From DASXRA01 sp036506155 (GTDB taxonomy: Bacteria; Actinomycetota; Actinomycetes; Mycobacteriales; Jatrophihabitantaceae), in the NCBI GenBank assembly GCA_036506155.1, contig DASXSF010000002.1:1-35411 (forward strand): 35,411 nucleotides of DNA, read 5' to 3'. The notes under the pieces were generated by a model. That model did not search any database. It was not told where the DNA came from and was given only the letters and a program-made list of their open reading frames with translations. Positions 7,603 through 15,238 of this stretch are shown here, piece after piece. Within the stretch, counting starts at the first letter, position 1, and every line of letters begins with the position of its first letter. Position numbers and translations under genes: made by a program.

Positions 7603-7872
7603 GTTTCCGCTCCCGAGTTCCTCATTCGCGAGGCATGACGACTGCGAGCGTCGCGTCGCCGGCAACGGCCGGTTTGGGCACGCTCGCCTGTCGCCCTTCG
7701 TAGGTGGCGTTATGGCCCTGAGCGCTCGGCATAACGATGCGGATCTGCTGGCCGGGCACCGATTCCCGATTCGTGACCGGTTCACCCGCGTGTTGTGAGG
7801 CCGGTGGGAGTCCAAGCTCCTAGCTTTGCAGCCGAAGGCTCGATGGGGGCCGTGTCGAGAGGATTTGACGTG

Positions 7873-8289
7873 ATGAGTGCCGCGTTGCCGCAAGCCGCAT
7901 CGCAGAATTATCCGCTGCTGAACGCGTTCTGGACGATGCTGTGGTTCTTCCTGTGGATCCTGTGGATTTTCCTGCTGATTCGGATCTTCATAGACATCTT
8001 CCGCAGCGACGACATGGGCGGCTGGGCCAAGGCCGGATGGTCGATCTTCGTGATCATCCTGCCGTTCCTGGGCGTGCTCGTGTATGTGATCGCCCGCGGG
8101 TCGGGGATGGCGCGCCGGGATCAGCAGCAGGCTATCGCCGCCGATAAGGCCGCGCGCAGCTACATCCAGTCCGCGGCCGGCACCTCGACCAGTGTCGCCG
8201 AGGAGGTCAACAAGCTGGCCGCGCTGCGTGATCAGGGGGTGTTGACCGAGCAGGAATTCGAGACGCAGAAGGCGAAGGTGCTCAGCTAG
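7873..8289 (+). CDS. SHOCT-domain membrane protein with PLDc_N-like helices
   Basis: About 138 aa from ATG 7873, preceded by GAGAGGA; in-frame starts upstream exist but add only unstructured residues. Two hydrophobic helices (NAFWTMLWFFLWILWIFLLI and GWSIFVIILPFLGVLVYVIA) separated by a short RSDDMGGWAKA loop form the PLDc_N-like unit. A cytosolic linker follows, and a C-terminal SHOCT motif (NKLAALRDQGVLTEQEFETQ) ends in KAKVLS. SHOCT is a short helical motif found at the ends of many proteins and thought to mediate oligomerisation. First gene of a likely three-gene operon; the third gene ends in the same motif. Confidence 0.8.
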   Translation: MSAALPQAASQNYPLLNAFWTMLWFFLWILWIFLLIRIFIDIFRSDDMGGWAKAGWSIFVIILPFLGVLVYVIARGSGMARRDQQQAIAADKAARSYIQSAAGTSTSVAEEVNKLAALRDQGVLTEQEFETQKAKVLS

Positions 8290-8419
8290 GCGAGGCACCG
8301 GCAGCCGCCAGTGTGCCGCCGCGACGCGGAGGTGGCGGCACACAGGCGGCCACGCTCAGTGCGAGACAAGCGCCATGAGTGTTCGGGAAGTGAGTGGCGG
8401 ACGAAACTGGAGGGCGGAG

Positions 8420-8845
8420 ATGGCCATCGGACCAGTTGAATACATGATTGTCGGGTTTCCGGGGAACCGGTTCCGGGGAGAGATCGCTCCTGAGCTCGCC
8501 AAGCTGGTGAATTCGGGCACCATCCGCATCCTCGATCTGGTCTTCATACTGAAGGATGCGGATGGCAGCGTGGCCACGTTTGAATTCGATCAGCTCGACG
8601 AGTTGGCGGCGTTCGCTGACGTGGATGGTGAGGTCGGCGGATTGATCTCTAAGGAGGACATCGAGCACGCCGCCGCGCTGCTGGAGCCGAACTATTCGGA
8701 GGCGTTGCTGGTGTGGGAGGACGTGTGGGCGACTCCGTTCGTCGACGCACTGCGCCGCGCCGACGGTGTCGTTCTCGAGGGCGCCCGGATCCCACGCGAA
8801 CTGATCGAGACAGCTTTCAGCGAGCTGGCGAGCGCCGAGCGTTGA
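8420..8845 (+). CDS. DUF6325 family protein
   Basis: About 141 aa from ATG 8420, chosen because GGAGGG lies 5 nt upstream and the family signature begins at once: MAIGPVEYMIVGFPGNRF. The rest alternates conserved blocks such as ELAKLVNSGTIRILDLVFI, DGEVGGLISKEDIEHAA and ALLVWEDVWATPFVDALR. Such proteins are frequent in actinobacteria beside SHOCT membrane proteins. From sequence I infer a soluble alpha/beta protein; the biochemical role is not known. It lies between the two SHOCT genes, 22 bp before the second, supporting a shared function. Confidence 0.85.
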   Translation: MAIGPVEYMIVGFPGNRFRGEIAPELAKLVNSGTIRILDLVFILKDADGSVATFEFDQLDELAAFADVDGEVGGLISKEDIEHAAALLEPNYSEALLVWEDVWATPFVDALRRADGVVLEGARIPRELIETAFSELASAER

Positions 8846-8867
8846 GCTCAAGACAAGGAGACTGATC

Positions 8868-9152
8868 ATGCTCAGACGACGTTCGCTGGCCCGTACGGCG
8901 GCCCGTACCGCTGTCGTGGCCGGCACCGCGACCGCCGTCTCCGGCAACGTGGCCCGCCGCCAGGCGGCGCGGCACGCTCCGGCAGAACCCGAACCGGCAT
9001 CCGCACCCGAACCGGCGCCCGCTGCACCAAGTCCGGCACCCGCGGCGGACCCCATCGATCAGCTGACCAAGCTGGGGGCATTGAAACAGCAGGGCCTGCT
9101 CACCGATGAGGAATTCGCGGCCCAGAAGGCGAAGCTCCTCGGCCAGAGCTGA
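8868..9152 (+). CDS. Small SHOCT-domain protein
   Basis: A 94-aa protein with AAGGAG 7 nt before ATG 8868. The N-terminus is Arg/Ala-rich with a weak hydrophobic stretch (TAVVAGTATAVSGNVA), which could be a poor membrane anchor. A Pro/Ala/Glu linker (PAEPEPASAPEPAPAAP) follows, and then a C-terminal SHOCT motif, QLTKLGALKQQGLLTDEEFA. The motif closely resembles that of the first gene in the operon, so the two proteins may associate through it. The function is unknown. Confidence 0.8.
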   Translation: MLRRRSLARTAARTAVVAGTATAVSGNVARRQAARHAPAEPEPASAPEPAPAAPSPAPAADPIDQLTKLGALKQQGLLTDEEFAAQKAKLLGQS

Positions 9153-9203
9153 CGCGCCGACGGAGCGCCCAGCGGTCGCGCGCACTGACCCGCACGGTCC
9201 GGT

Positions 9204-9462
9204 TCAATCGTCGCCCCTGATCTCGACGGCGACCACGTTCCAGGACCCGGCCGTCGCCGTCTGAAGCTCCACAGGCACCAGCTGACCGGCATCTCCCGTC
9301 GGCTGATTGGTGTACTGCGACCAGAAGGCGGGCGAGGCCCCCGCAAACCCTGCCAGCCGCACCCAGCACCGCGGCGATCATTGAGGCGGCTAGTGCCAGA
9401 ACGCTGATAACAGCCGGCCGAAGAGCCGCCCGAACGGTGCCACGGCCCGGTGTTCTCGTCAT
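9204..9462 (-). pseudogene. Frameshifted small secreted protein
   Basis: From ATG 9462 the protein begins with a basic stretch and a hydrophobic segment (AVISVLALAASMIAAVLGAA), a plausible signal peptide. Near 9350 the sensible frame changes by one base: the continuation AGASPAFWSQYTNQPTGDAG then QLVPVELQTATAGSWNVVAV and a TGA at 9204 lies in another frame. Restoring one base around the GGCAGGG run would give an ~85-aa exported protein with a beta-rich mature part. I do not recognise the family. It is either a recent pseudogene or a sequence error, and is divergent from the PPOX gene, which is frameshifted too. Confidence 0.55.
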
Positions 9463-9618
9463 CGCCAGTCCCCCAACTGCCTGCGATGCGTAAGAGAATC
9501 CTCACCGTAGGTGCACAACGTAGGACAGGCAACCTCCTCACAGGTGCGCGCCCGGCTCAGCCCACCTCGACAGAACAGACCTCTACGCTCGTTGCCGGCA
9601 GCTCAGACAGGGTTAGCG

Positions 9619-10043
9619 ATGGGGACATTCACCGAGAAGGAGATCGAGTATCTGCGCGGACAACCGCTCGGCCGCTTGGCGACCGTCGGCGCCGACGGCT
9701 CGCCGCACGTCGTCCCGGTCGGATTTCGCCTAGGACCCGGGGACGAGGCGATCGAGGTCGGCGGGCACGGGTCAGAGGCTCGAAGAAGTGGCGCGATCTG
9801 ACAGCCGACTCGCGCGTTGCCTTCGTCATCGACGATCTCGAGCGGGTGAACCCCTGGACTCCGCGCGGGCTGGAGGTCCGCGGCCGCGCCGAGTTGCACG
9901 CGGAGGGTGGCGAGAGATTCGGCGCCGAGTGGGACGCGGCATGGATACGCATCCGGCCGCGGCGGATCGCCAGCTGGGGGATCGAGGGGCCGGCGTTCTC
10001 GGCTGCCGGGCGGCGTCGGGCTCGCTCGGTCGGCGCGGACTGA
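9619..10043 (+). pseudogene. F420-type pyridoxamine-phosphate-oxidase-like protein, frameshifted
   Basis: The gene starts at ATG 9619 with MGTFTEKEIEYLRGQPLGRL and continues ATVGADGSPHVVPVGFRL, the typical N-terminus of PPOX-class F420-dependent enzymes (split beta-barrel, cofactor F420 or FMN). After VGGHG (about 9770) the conserved continuation GSKKWRDLTADSRVAFVIDD, LERVNPWTPRGLEVRGRAEL and the C-terminal IRIRPRRIASWGIEGPAF are in the next frame. One base therefore separates two halves that together make a normal-length ~141-aa protein. The break falls beside a GGG run. It may be inactive or a sequence error. Confidence 0.8.
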
Positions 10044-10080
10044 TCATCCGTCACACCGACCGCGGCCCGAGCCTCGACTG

Positions 10081-11241
10081 TCACTCGGCTGCGGTCAGGG
10101 CGGCAGCTTGCAGGTCCGTATGGACGGCGGGCGCCTGTGCGGTCTCAAACAATCGCTGGGTCAGCACGATCACGGCAAGGTCGCGCGCCGGGTGCACGAG
10201 GAACGATGTGCCGAGCCCGCCGTCCCAGCCGATCGCGCCTGCCCATGGCCCGTCCAGTACGACCGATGTGCCGAGGCCCCAGCCACGCCCGCCGAGAAAC
10301 GCCGCACCGAACTCGCGCTGTTCGGCGCTCAGGTGATCGCGGCTCATCGCGCGCAGCTGGTCCGTCGTCAGCACGGGATCACCACCGCTGATCAGCATCC
10401 GCGCGAACGCAAGCAGGTCGTCGACCGTCGAGAGCAGCCCGGCAGCCCCGTCGTGGAACGCCGGCGGCCGGCTCCACTGCCCGTCCGGCGGGTCCCAGAC
10501 CACCAGCCCCTCTGCGGTCGGCTGGTAGGCCGTGGCCAAGCGAGCGACGTCCTCGGTGTAAAAGGCGGTATCGCGCATGCCAAGCGGCTCGAAGACCCGG
10601 GTACGCAACACCTGGTCGTACGACGTCCCGGCCGCGCGGGCACACAGCACACTCAGCACGTGCGCGCCGGTGTTGTACAGCCACCGCTCACCGGGCTGCG
10701 CCAGCAGGGGAAGCTCACCGAACCGGGCGATCCAGGTCTCCGGATCGACGAATGTGTCTGGCCGCGGCGGGCCGATCGTGGCCAGCCCGGCCTCGGTCAC
10801 CGCCGCGACGACCGGCCACGGCTCTGCCGCCAGGAACATTTCCAGGGCCATTCCGAACCCGAACGTGAACGTCAGCAAACCCCGCACGGTCACCGGGCCT
10901 TCGGCGGGAAGCGTGTCGTCGAGCGGGCCGTCCATCCGGCGCAACACCCGGCGGTTCGCAAGCTCGGGCAGCAGCCGGTCCACCGGTTCATCGAGCTTGA
11001 GCAGGCCCGCGCGGACCAGAGCCAGCGCAGCAGCCGCCGTGATCGGCTTCGTCGTGGACGCGATCCGAAAGAGCGACGTCCGCTCAACCGGAGGCCCCCC
11101 GATCGCGAGTGTCCCGAGCGCCTCGACGTGCACGTCGTCCCCGCACGCCACCAGCGCTACGAGCCCCGGCACCTCGTCATCGCCCACGTGCGAGGCCGCG
11201 ACCTCGCCGAACCGTTCCAGTCCATCCTTGTCCAGTCCCAT
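10081..11241 (-). CDS. Serine hydrolase of the class C beta-lactamase / S12 family
   Basis: About 386 aa from ATG 11241 (a TTG two codons upstream is possible). The nucleophile motif is FRIASTTKPITAAAAL (S-x-x-K, STTK), and the second motif YxN is present as WLYNTGAHVLS. The usual third motif H/K-x-G is replaced by GWDGGLGTSF, a common variant in esterase-like members. No signal peptide is seen, so the enzyme is probably cytosolic. Family members include esterases, DD-peptidases and 6-aminohexanoate-oligomer hydrolases; the substrate cannot be told. It ends 37 bp from the convergent PPOX remnant. Confidence 0.88.
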   Translation of the reverse strand: MGLDKDGLERFGEVAASHVGDDEVPGLVALVACGDDVHVEALGTLAIGGPPVERTSLFRIASTTKPITAAAALALVRAGLLKLDEPVDRLLPELANRRVLRRMDGPLDDTLPAEGPVTVRGLLTFTFGFGMALEMFLAAEPWPVVAAVTEAGLATIGPPRPDTFVDPETWIARFGELPLLAQPGERWLYNTGAHVLSVLCARAAGTSYDQVLRTRVFEPLGMRDTAFYTEDVARLATAYQPTAEGLVVWDPPDGQWSRPPAFHDGAAGLLSTVDDLLAFARMLISGGDPVLTTDQLRAMSRDHLSAEQREFGAAFLGGRGWGLGTSVVLDGPWAGAIGWDGGLGTSFLVHPARDLAVIVLTQRLFETAQAPAVHTDLQAAALTAAE

Positions 11242-11372
11242 GCCCAATCATGCTCACGTGCGGCGTACCGGTAACAAATGCGAGACTGGCACGCAGCGGA
11301 GGATGGATCTCAGCGCGCTGCGCTCATCAGCAGAGGCGGGCAGCATGGCACCTACGACGTGACGATCCACCG

Positions 11373-12341
11373 TTGACCAGGCTGCCCGAGCACGTCCGGC
11401 CGATGCTCGCGACGCTGGGCGAATTGCCGAAGGACGACGCCGACTGGTCCTACGAGATGAAGTGGGACGGGGTACGGGCGCTCGCCTACATCCAGGACGG
11501 CCACGTGCGATTGACGTCGCGCAACGACATCGACGTCACGGTGAGCTATCCGGAACTGCACAGCCTCGCTGAGCAACTCGGCACGGCCCAGGCGTTGCTC
11601 GACGGGGAGATCGTCAGCTTCGACGAGGCCGGCCGGCCCAGCTTCGAGCGGCTGCAGCAGCGCATGCATGTCGCATCGGCCGCAACGGCGCATCGCCTCG
11701 CCGATAGTCACCCCGCCGTGTACCTGATCTTCGACCTGCTACATCTGGACGGCCGCGACCTGTTCCACCTGCCCTACACGCAGCGTCGGGAACTGCTCGA
11801 CAGCCTCGAGCTGGACGGCGATTCGTGGCAGACGCCGCCCGCGTTCGCCGGTGATGGCCCGCACGCGGTCGAGGCCAGCAATCAGGGAGGGCTGGAAGGG
11901 GTCATGGCCAAGCGGTCGAACTCCCGCTACCTGCCGGGGCGCCGCTCCCCGGACTGGGTGAAGGTCAAGAACTTCCGCACCCAAGAGGTCGTCGTCGGCG
12001 GGTGGAGCCCTGGCAACGGACGCCGCGCCGGCACCGTCGGAGCACTGTTGCTCGGCGTGCCGACCGCCGAGGGGCTGCGTTACGTCGGGCAGGTCGGCAC
12101 AGGTTTCACCGACGCGATGCTGCGCGATCTTGCCGAGCGACTGCACCGCCTCGCCCGCAAGACCTCACCCTTCTCGCCGGAAGTCCCGCGGGCCGACGCG
12201 CGCGATGCACAGTGGGTGACGCCCCATCTGGTCGGCGAGGTCGCGTTCGGCGAGTGGACGGGCGACGGCCGCTTGCGGCATCCCTCGTGGCGCGGCCTGC
12301 GTCCCGACAAGGGCCCCGACGAGGTAGGACTCGAGACCTAG
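11373..12341 (+). CDS. ATP-dependent DNA ligase, LigD-type ligase domain
   Basis: About 322 aa from a TTG at 11373 (alternative ATG 11403). It has the nucleotidyltransferase motifs: KxDG as EMKWDGVRAL with the AMP-binding lysine, LLDGEIVSFDEAGRPSFERL, VYLIFDLLHLDGRDL, and the EGVMAKRSNSRYLPGRRSPD and WVKVKN motifs IV/V. A C-terminal OB fold ends in RHPSWRGLRPDK, the signature of bacterial LigD/LigC ligases. It seals nicks with ATP in repair, often with Ku. No Ku, primase or phosphoesterase domain is visible next to it, so it is a stand-alone ligase. Its stop overlaps the end of the convergent regulator gene by 4 bp. Confidence 0.9.
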   Translation: MTRLPEHVRPMLATLGELPKDDADWSYEMKWDGVRALAYIQDGHVRLTSRNDIDVTVSYPELHSLAEQLGTAQALLDGEIVSFDEAGRPSFERLQQRMHVASAATAHRLADSHPAVYLIFDLLHLDGRDLFHLPYTQRRELLDSLELDGDSWQTPPAFAGDGPHAVEASNQGGLEGVMAKRSNSRYLPGRRSPDWVKVKNFRTQEVVVGGWSPGNGRRAGTVGALLLGVPTAEGLRYVGQVGTGFTDAMLRDLAERLHRLARKTSPFSPEVPRADARDAQWVTPHLVGEVAFGEWTGDGRLRHPSWRGLRPDKGPDEVGLET

Positions 12342-13345
12342 CCGACCGGCGGCGGCATTTCGAGGTGCCCGTTGCGGGACGCGATCACGCCGGCCTGGAA
12401 CCGTGAGGTGGCGCCCACCTGCGCCATGTAATCGGCGATGTGCCGACGGCAGGTCCGCACCGAGATCGACAGGCGGCGGGAGATCGCCTCGTCCTTCTCG
12501 CCGTCGGCCATGAGGCGCAGGATTGCCAGCCGCGTCTCGTCGACCTCCGGCTCGGGATGCTGGTGGTCGAGCACCTCGTCGAGCGGCGATGCCTCCGCCC
12601 AAAGCTGCTCGAACGTCGCCACGAGCCACGTGACCACCCGCGGTTCCCGTACGACCGCGAATTGAGTGAGCCCGGGATCACCGGAGGGGGTGGGTAGCAG
12701 CGCGACTTCGCGATCGATGATGAGGCTTCGTCCAGGCACCGCCGGCGCGAGGCGGATACGCGCGCCGTTCTCGGCGAGTTCGCGCAGGTACGCACGAGTG
12801 GCGCGGTCGCGTAGTGCGACGTGTTGGTACAGCGCCCGAGTGGCGACGCCACGGCCGAGCGAGTAGAGGTTGGCGGTGCGCGTGCGCGGGTCGATACGGG
12901 CTGGGCCGCGGCCCGGCGCGACAGAGAGCACCTCTTGCTGGCAGTGCTCGGCGAAGTACATGAGGACGTTGCGTGCCGCCTCCGGATCGGTGACCACCTC
13001 GACGCTCGGCTGCGCGTTCTGCTCGCGGATAGCCCGAGCCCAGTCGGGCATGACCTGCCGGATCGCTGCGCGTCGGGCCTCGACGGCGACCCGGCGCGCG
13101 CTGAGCTCGAGCTCCTCGGCTCCCAGACTCGCCATCTCGGCGAGGGACGGGTTCACGGCCGTGTAGCGCGCGCCGTCCTCGCTCGTGACCAACCCGACCT
13201 CGAGCAGTGTCGCCGCCGGCTTGTCGAGCTCGTCGCTGCTCACGCCGACGCTGGGGGCGACGTCACTGAGCGTGCTACCCGGCTCGTTCAGCAGCGCTCG
13301 GTACAGCTCGACGTCAAGATTGCCGAGTTCGCCCTCTTCGGTCAT
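12338..13345 (-). CDS. TrmB-like / LuxR-type transcriptional regulator
   Basis: The 335-aa protein has an N-terminal winged helix (residues ~5-65: LDVELYRALLNEPGSTLSDV), a linker helix rich in Arg/Glu, and a central PLD-like/TrmB-type sensor region (about 110-255: EVLSVAPGRG, ALYQHVALRDRATRAYLREL). A C-terminal LuxR-type helix-turn-helix follows (about 265-325: EAISRRLSISVRTCRRHIAD then YMAQVGATSRFQAGV). No receiver-domain phosphorylation site is seen. Such two-HTH regulators are common in actinomycetes and often sit beside the genes they control. It is divergent from a small secreted-peptide gene across a 165-bp spacer containing a perfect palindrome. Confidence 0.88.
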   Translation of the reverse strand: MTEEGELGNLDVELYRALLNEPGSTLSDVAPSVGVSSDELDKPAATLLEVGLVTSEDGARYTAVNPSLAEMASLGAEELELSARRVAVEARRAAIRQVMPDWARAIREQNAQPSVEVVTDPEAARNVLMYFAEHCQQEVLSVAPGRGPARIDPRTRTANLYSLGRGVATRALYQHVALRDRATRAYLRELAENGARIRLAPAVPGRSLIIDREVALLPTPSGDPGLTQFAVVREPRVVTWLVATFEQLWAEASPLDEVLDHQHPEPEVDETRLAILRLMADGEKDEAISRRLSISVRTCRRHIADYMAQVGATSRFQAGVIASRNGHLEMPPPVG

Positions 13346-13373
13346 GTGGCCATCCGCATCGCAGTTGGTGACA

Positions 13374-13387
13374 GGCAGCTAGCTGCC
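13374..13387. promoter_or_regulatory. Perfect 14-bp palindrome, candidate operator
   Basis: GGCAGCTAGCTGCC is a perfect palindrome 29 bp upstream of the regulator's ATG and 123 bp upstream of the secreted-peptide start, in the shared divergent spacer. Its size and position suit binding by a dimer of the LuxR-type helix-turn-helix; the assignment is inference. Confidence 0.45.
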
Positions 13388-13510
13388 AGCAGGAGTGTTT
13401 GTGTTTGCGCCTCTGCGCGACCGATCCTATGGGTGGCGTGGCGTATGCCAGAGCCCGTAGGGGAGTTTGGTTGGGACGACGTGGTCCCATACCTCGGGAA
13501 AGGGGTCAAT

Positions 13511-13660
13511 TTGATTACACCACGCGTGCGTCGGCTAGCGCTGGCCGTCCTGGCGGGTGTGTTCTTCGGGCTGACCGGGGCCGCGGTGGCGTCGGCCAGT
13601 GCTGACACGCCGACACCGGCGCAGTCTTCAACGGCGCAGGTCAATTTCGACTGGTGGTAA
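13511..13660 (+). CDS. Small secreted peptide (49-aa precursor), undescribed
   Basis: AAAGGGG ends 5 nt before a TTG at 13511, which opens a 49-aa frame to TAA at 13660. The N-terminus is basic (MITPRVRR), followed by a hydrophobic core (LALAVLAGVFFGLTGAAV) and an ASA-type signal-peptidase site, so the product is likely exported. The predicted mature part is about 19 aa, ADTPTPAQSSTAQVNFDWW: acidic, Thr/Pro-rich and ending in an aromatic NFDWW. An in-frame ATG at 13445 would add 22 residues but has no good binding site and would bury the signal peptide. No modifying enzyme is next to it. The divergent TrmB/LuxR-like regulator may control it. I recognise no family; a signalling, morphogenetic or surface-active role is possible. 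Confidence 0.55.
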   Translation: MITPRVRRLALAVLAGVFFGLTGAAVASASADTPTPAQSSTAQVNFDWW

Positions 13661-14026
13661 GTCGCACCAGTCGGTAATAGGTGAATAGACGTTGCGGTCG
13701 TAGTCCTGGCGACCGCGACAGCAGGGCACGGCCTCGTCCGATCAGGGTGGTTGGCATCGCGTCCGTCGGTGATGCCGATCCAGTGCTCTTGGACGCGGTC
13801 GAAGGCCGCCGTGGTGGGGCTCGCGGGCGCTTGAGAACCGTCGTCCCTTACCCCCCGGAGGATCACGGAGTACTCGTGTCCGTGAGCGAACCGCCACGGC
13901 GGCCGTGCCTCTGGTGGGCGCTCGCTGAGCGCCGACCTTTTGTGTGTCCGGAACAGCCTGCCCGCGCACAAGGCGATCAAGCGCGCTTGCGGAACAGCCC
14001 GTCGGCCGCGACACCGCCGGCGGATT
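13661..14026. other. Intergenic stretch without recognisable gene
   Basis: These ~365 bases between the secreted peptide and the bkd E2 gene hold open frames on the minus strand (one contains QEHWIGITDGRDANH), but none has a convincing start, codon pattern or family match. I see no clear terminator hairpin. Confidence 0.3.
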
Positions 14027-15238
14027 CTAGAGGTCGCCAAGTGCGGTGACCGGTGATTCGACGCAATCGGCGACGAACCGCAGGAACCCGCCGGCTACGG
14101 CGCCGTCGCAGGCGCGGTGATCGAAGGCCAGCGTGAGCTGCGTGATCTTGCGAACGGCGAGTTGCCCGCTGACCGCCCAGGGTCGGTCGATGATGCGCCC
14201 CATGCCCAAGATGGCGACCTCCGGGTGGTTGATGATTGCCGCGGAGCCATCCACGCCGAACACGCCGTAGTTGTTCACGGTGAACGTCCCGCCGCGTAAC
14301 GTGACCGGGGCGATCGCCCCCGAGCGGGCATCGGCGGCCTGCGCGCCGATCGCCCCGGCCAGCTCCCGGGTGGACATCGTGTGCGCATTCTTTACGACGG
14401 GGACGATCAGCCCGCGATCGGTCTGCGCGGCGAAGCCGAGGTGAACGTCGTCGAACAGCACCAGGGCGTCGTGCTCGATCCGGGCGTTGAGCTCCGGGAA
14501 TCGTCGCAGTCCCAGCACGGCGAAGCGCGCGAGCAGCGCGAGCAGGCTCACCGGTTCGTTCGGCCGGGCCGCGTTCAGCGCGACGCGCGCCTCGAGCAGT
14601 CCGGTCGCGTCCACATCGACCCACACGGTGGCCTCAGGGATCTCCCGCCGCGATCGGGTGTACAGCTCGGCTGCTGATTTGTGCGCGGCGGTCATCGGTA
14701 CGCGCTTTGCTGAGAGGGCGGCCTCGACGTCGCGCCGCAGCACCGTGCCGTCTGGGCCGCTACCGGACAGGCGGGCCACGTCGACGTGGTTCTCGCGGGC
14801 CAGTCGCCGAACCAGCGGGGAGATGACCGGGCGATTTCCGCCGGTGGCGGCAGCTGAGGTCGAGATCGCGCGCGCGGTTGCGGTCGTGCCGGAGCGGCGC
14901 TCGCGCCGCGCGGGCGTTGACGTGCCGTACCCCACGAGCACTCGGCCGGACTCATCCGCCGCGGCGCTTGCCACGCCCGGCTCGGCGAATGCCCCCTGCT
15001 GTTGCGTGACGGTAAGCAGAGCAAAGCCGACCGGGACAGTCTCCCCAGGCTCGGCATGTAGCGCCGCGATCACCCCGGCGAACGGCGCCGGCACCTCGAC
15101 GCGCGCCTTCGCCGTCTCGACCTCGACGACGGGCTGGTCGACCCGGACCGGGTCGCCCACGCCCACCAGCCACTCGACGATGGTTGCCTCGGTGAGGCCC
15201 TCGCCCAGATCGGGAAGCGCGAAGTCGGCGTCAGGCAT
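14027..15238 (-). CDS. bkdC: Branched-chain 2-oxoacid dehydrogenase E2 (dihydrolipoamide acyltransferase)
   Basis: The 403-aa protein has the E2 order: one lipoyl domain (residues ~1-78, with VVEVETAKARVEVPAPFAG, lysine K44 being the lipoylation site), an Ala/Arg-rich linker, a peripheral-subunit-binding domain (about 130-165: ISPLVRRLARENHVDVARLS then GSGPDGTVLRRDVE), and the catalytic domain. The latter ends with the HRxxDG motif, LAFDHRACDGAVAGGF. It transfers the acyl group from E1 to CoA in breakdown of Val/Leu/Ile-derived 2-oxo acids and supplies branched starters for fatty acids. It is the last gene of a three-gene operon; its start overlaps the E1beta stop by 8 bp. No E3 gene is in the window. 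Confidence 0.93.
   Translation of the reverse strand: MPDADFALPDLGEGLTEATIVEWLVGVGDPVRVDQPVVEVETAKARVEVPAPFAGVIAALHAEPGETVPVGFALLTVTQQQGAFAEPGVASAAADESGRVLVGYGTSTPARRERRSGTTATARAISTSAAATGGNRPVISPLVRRLARENHVDVARLSGSGPDGTVLRRDVEAALSAKRVPMTAAHKSAAELYTRSRREIPEATVWVDVDATGLLEARVALNAARPNEPVSLLALLARFAVLGLRRFPELNARIEHDALVLFDDVHLGFAAQTDRGLIVPVVKNAHTMSTRELAGAIGAQAADARSGAIAPVTLRGGTFTVNNYGVFGVDGSAAIINHPEVAILGMGRIIDRPWAVSGQLAVRKITQLTLAFDHRACDGAVAGGFLRFVADCVESPVTALGDL

Noticed and set aside
7603..8343. Leftward open frame extending the small protein at 7354 to 329 aa
   Set aside because: Most of it is antisense to the clearly real SHOCT membrane protein gene; the credible domain is only the last ~80 residues.
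10081..11241. True class C beta-lactamase (antibiotic resistance)
   Set aside because: No signal peptide and no KTG/HTG third motif; it fits esterase-like members of the fold better.
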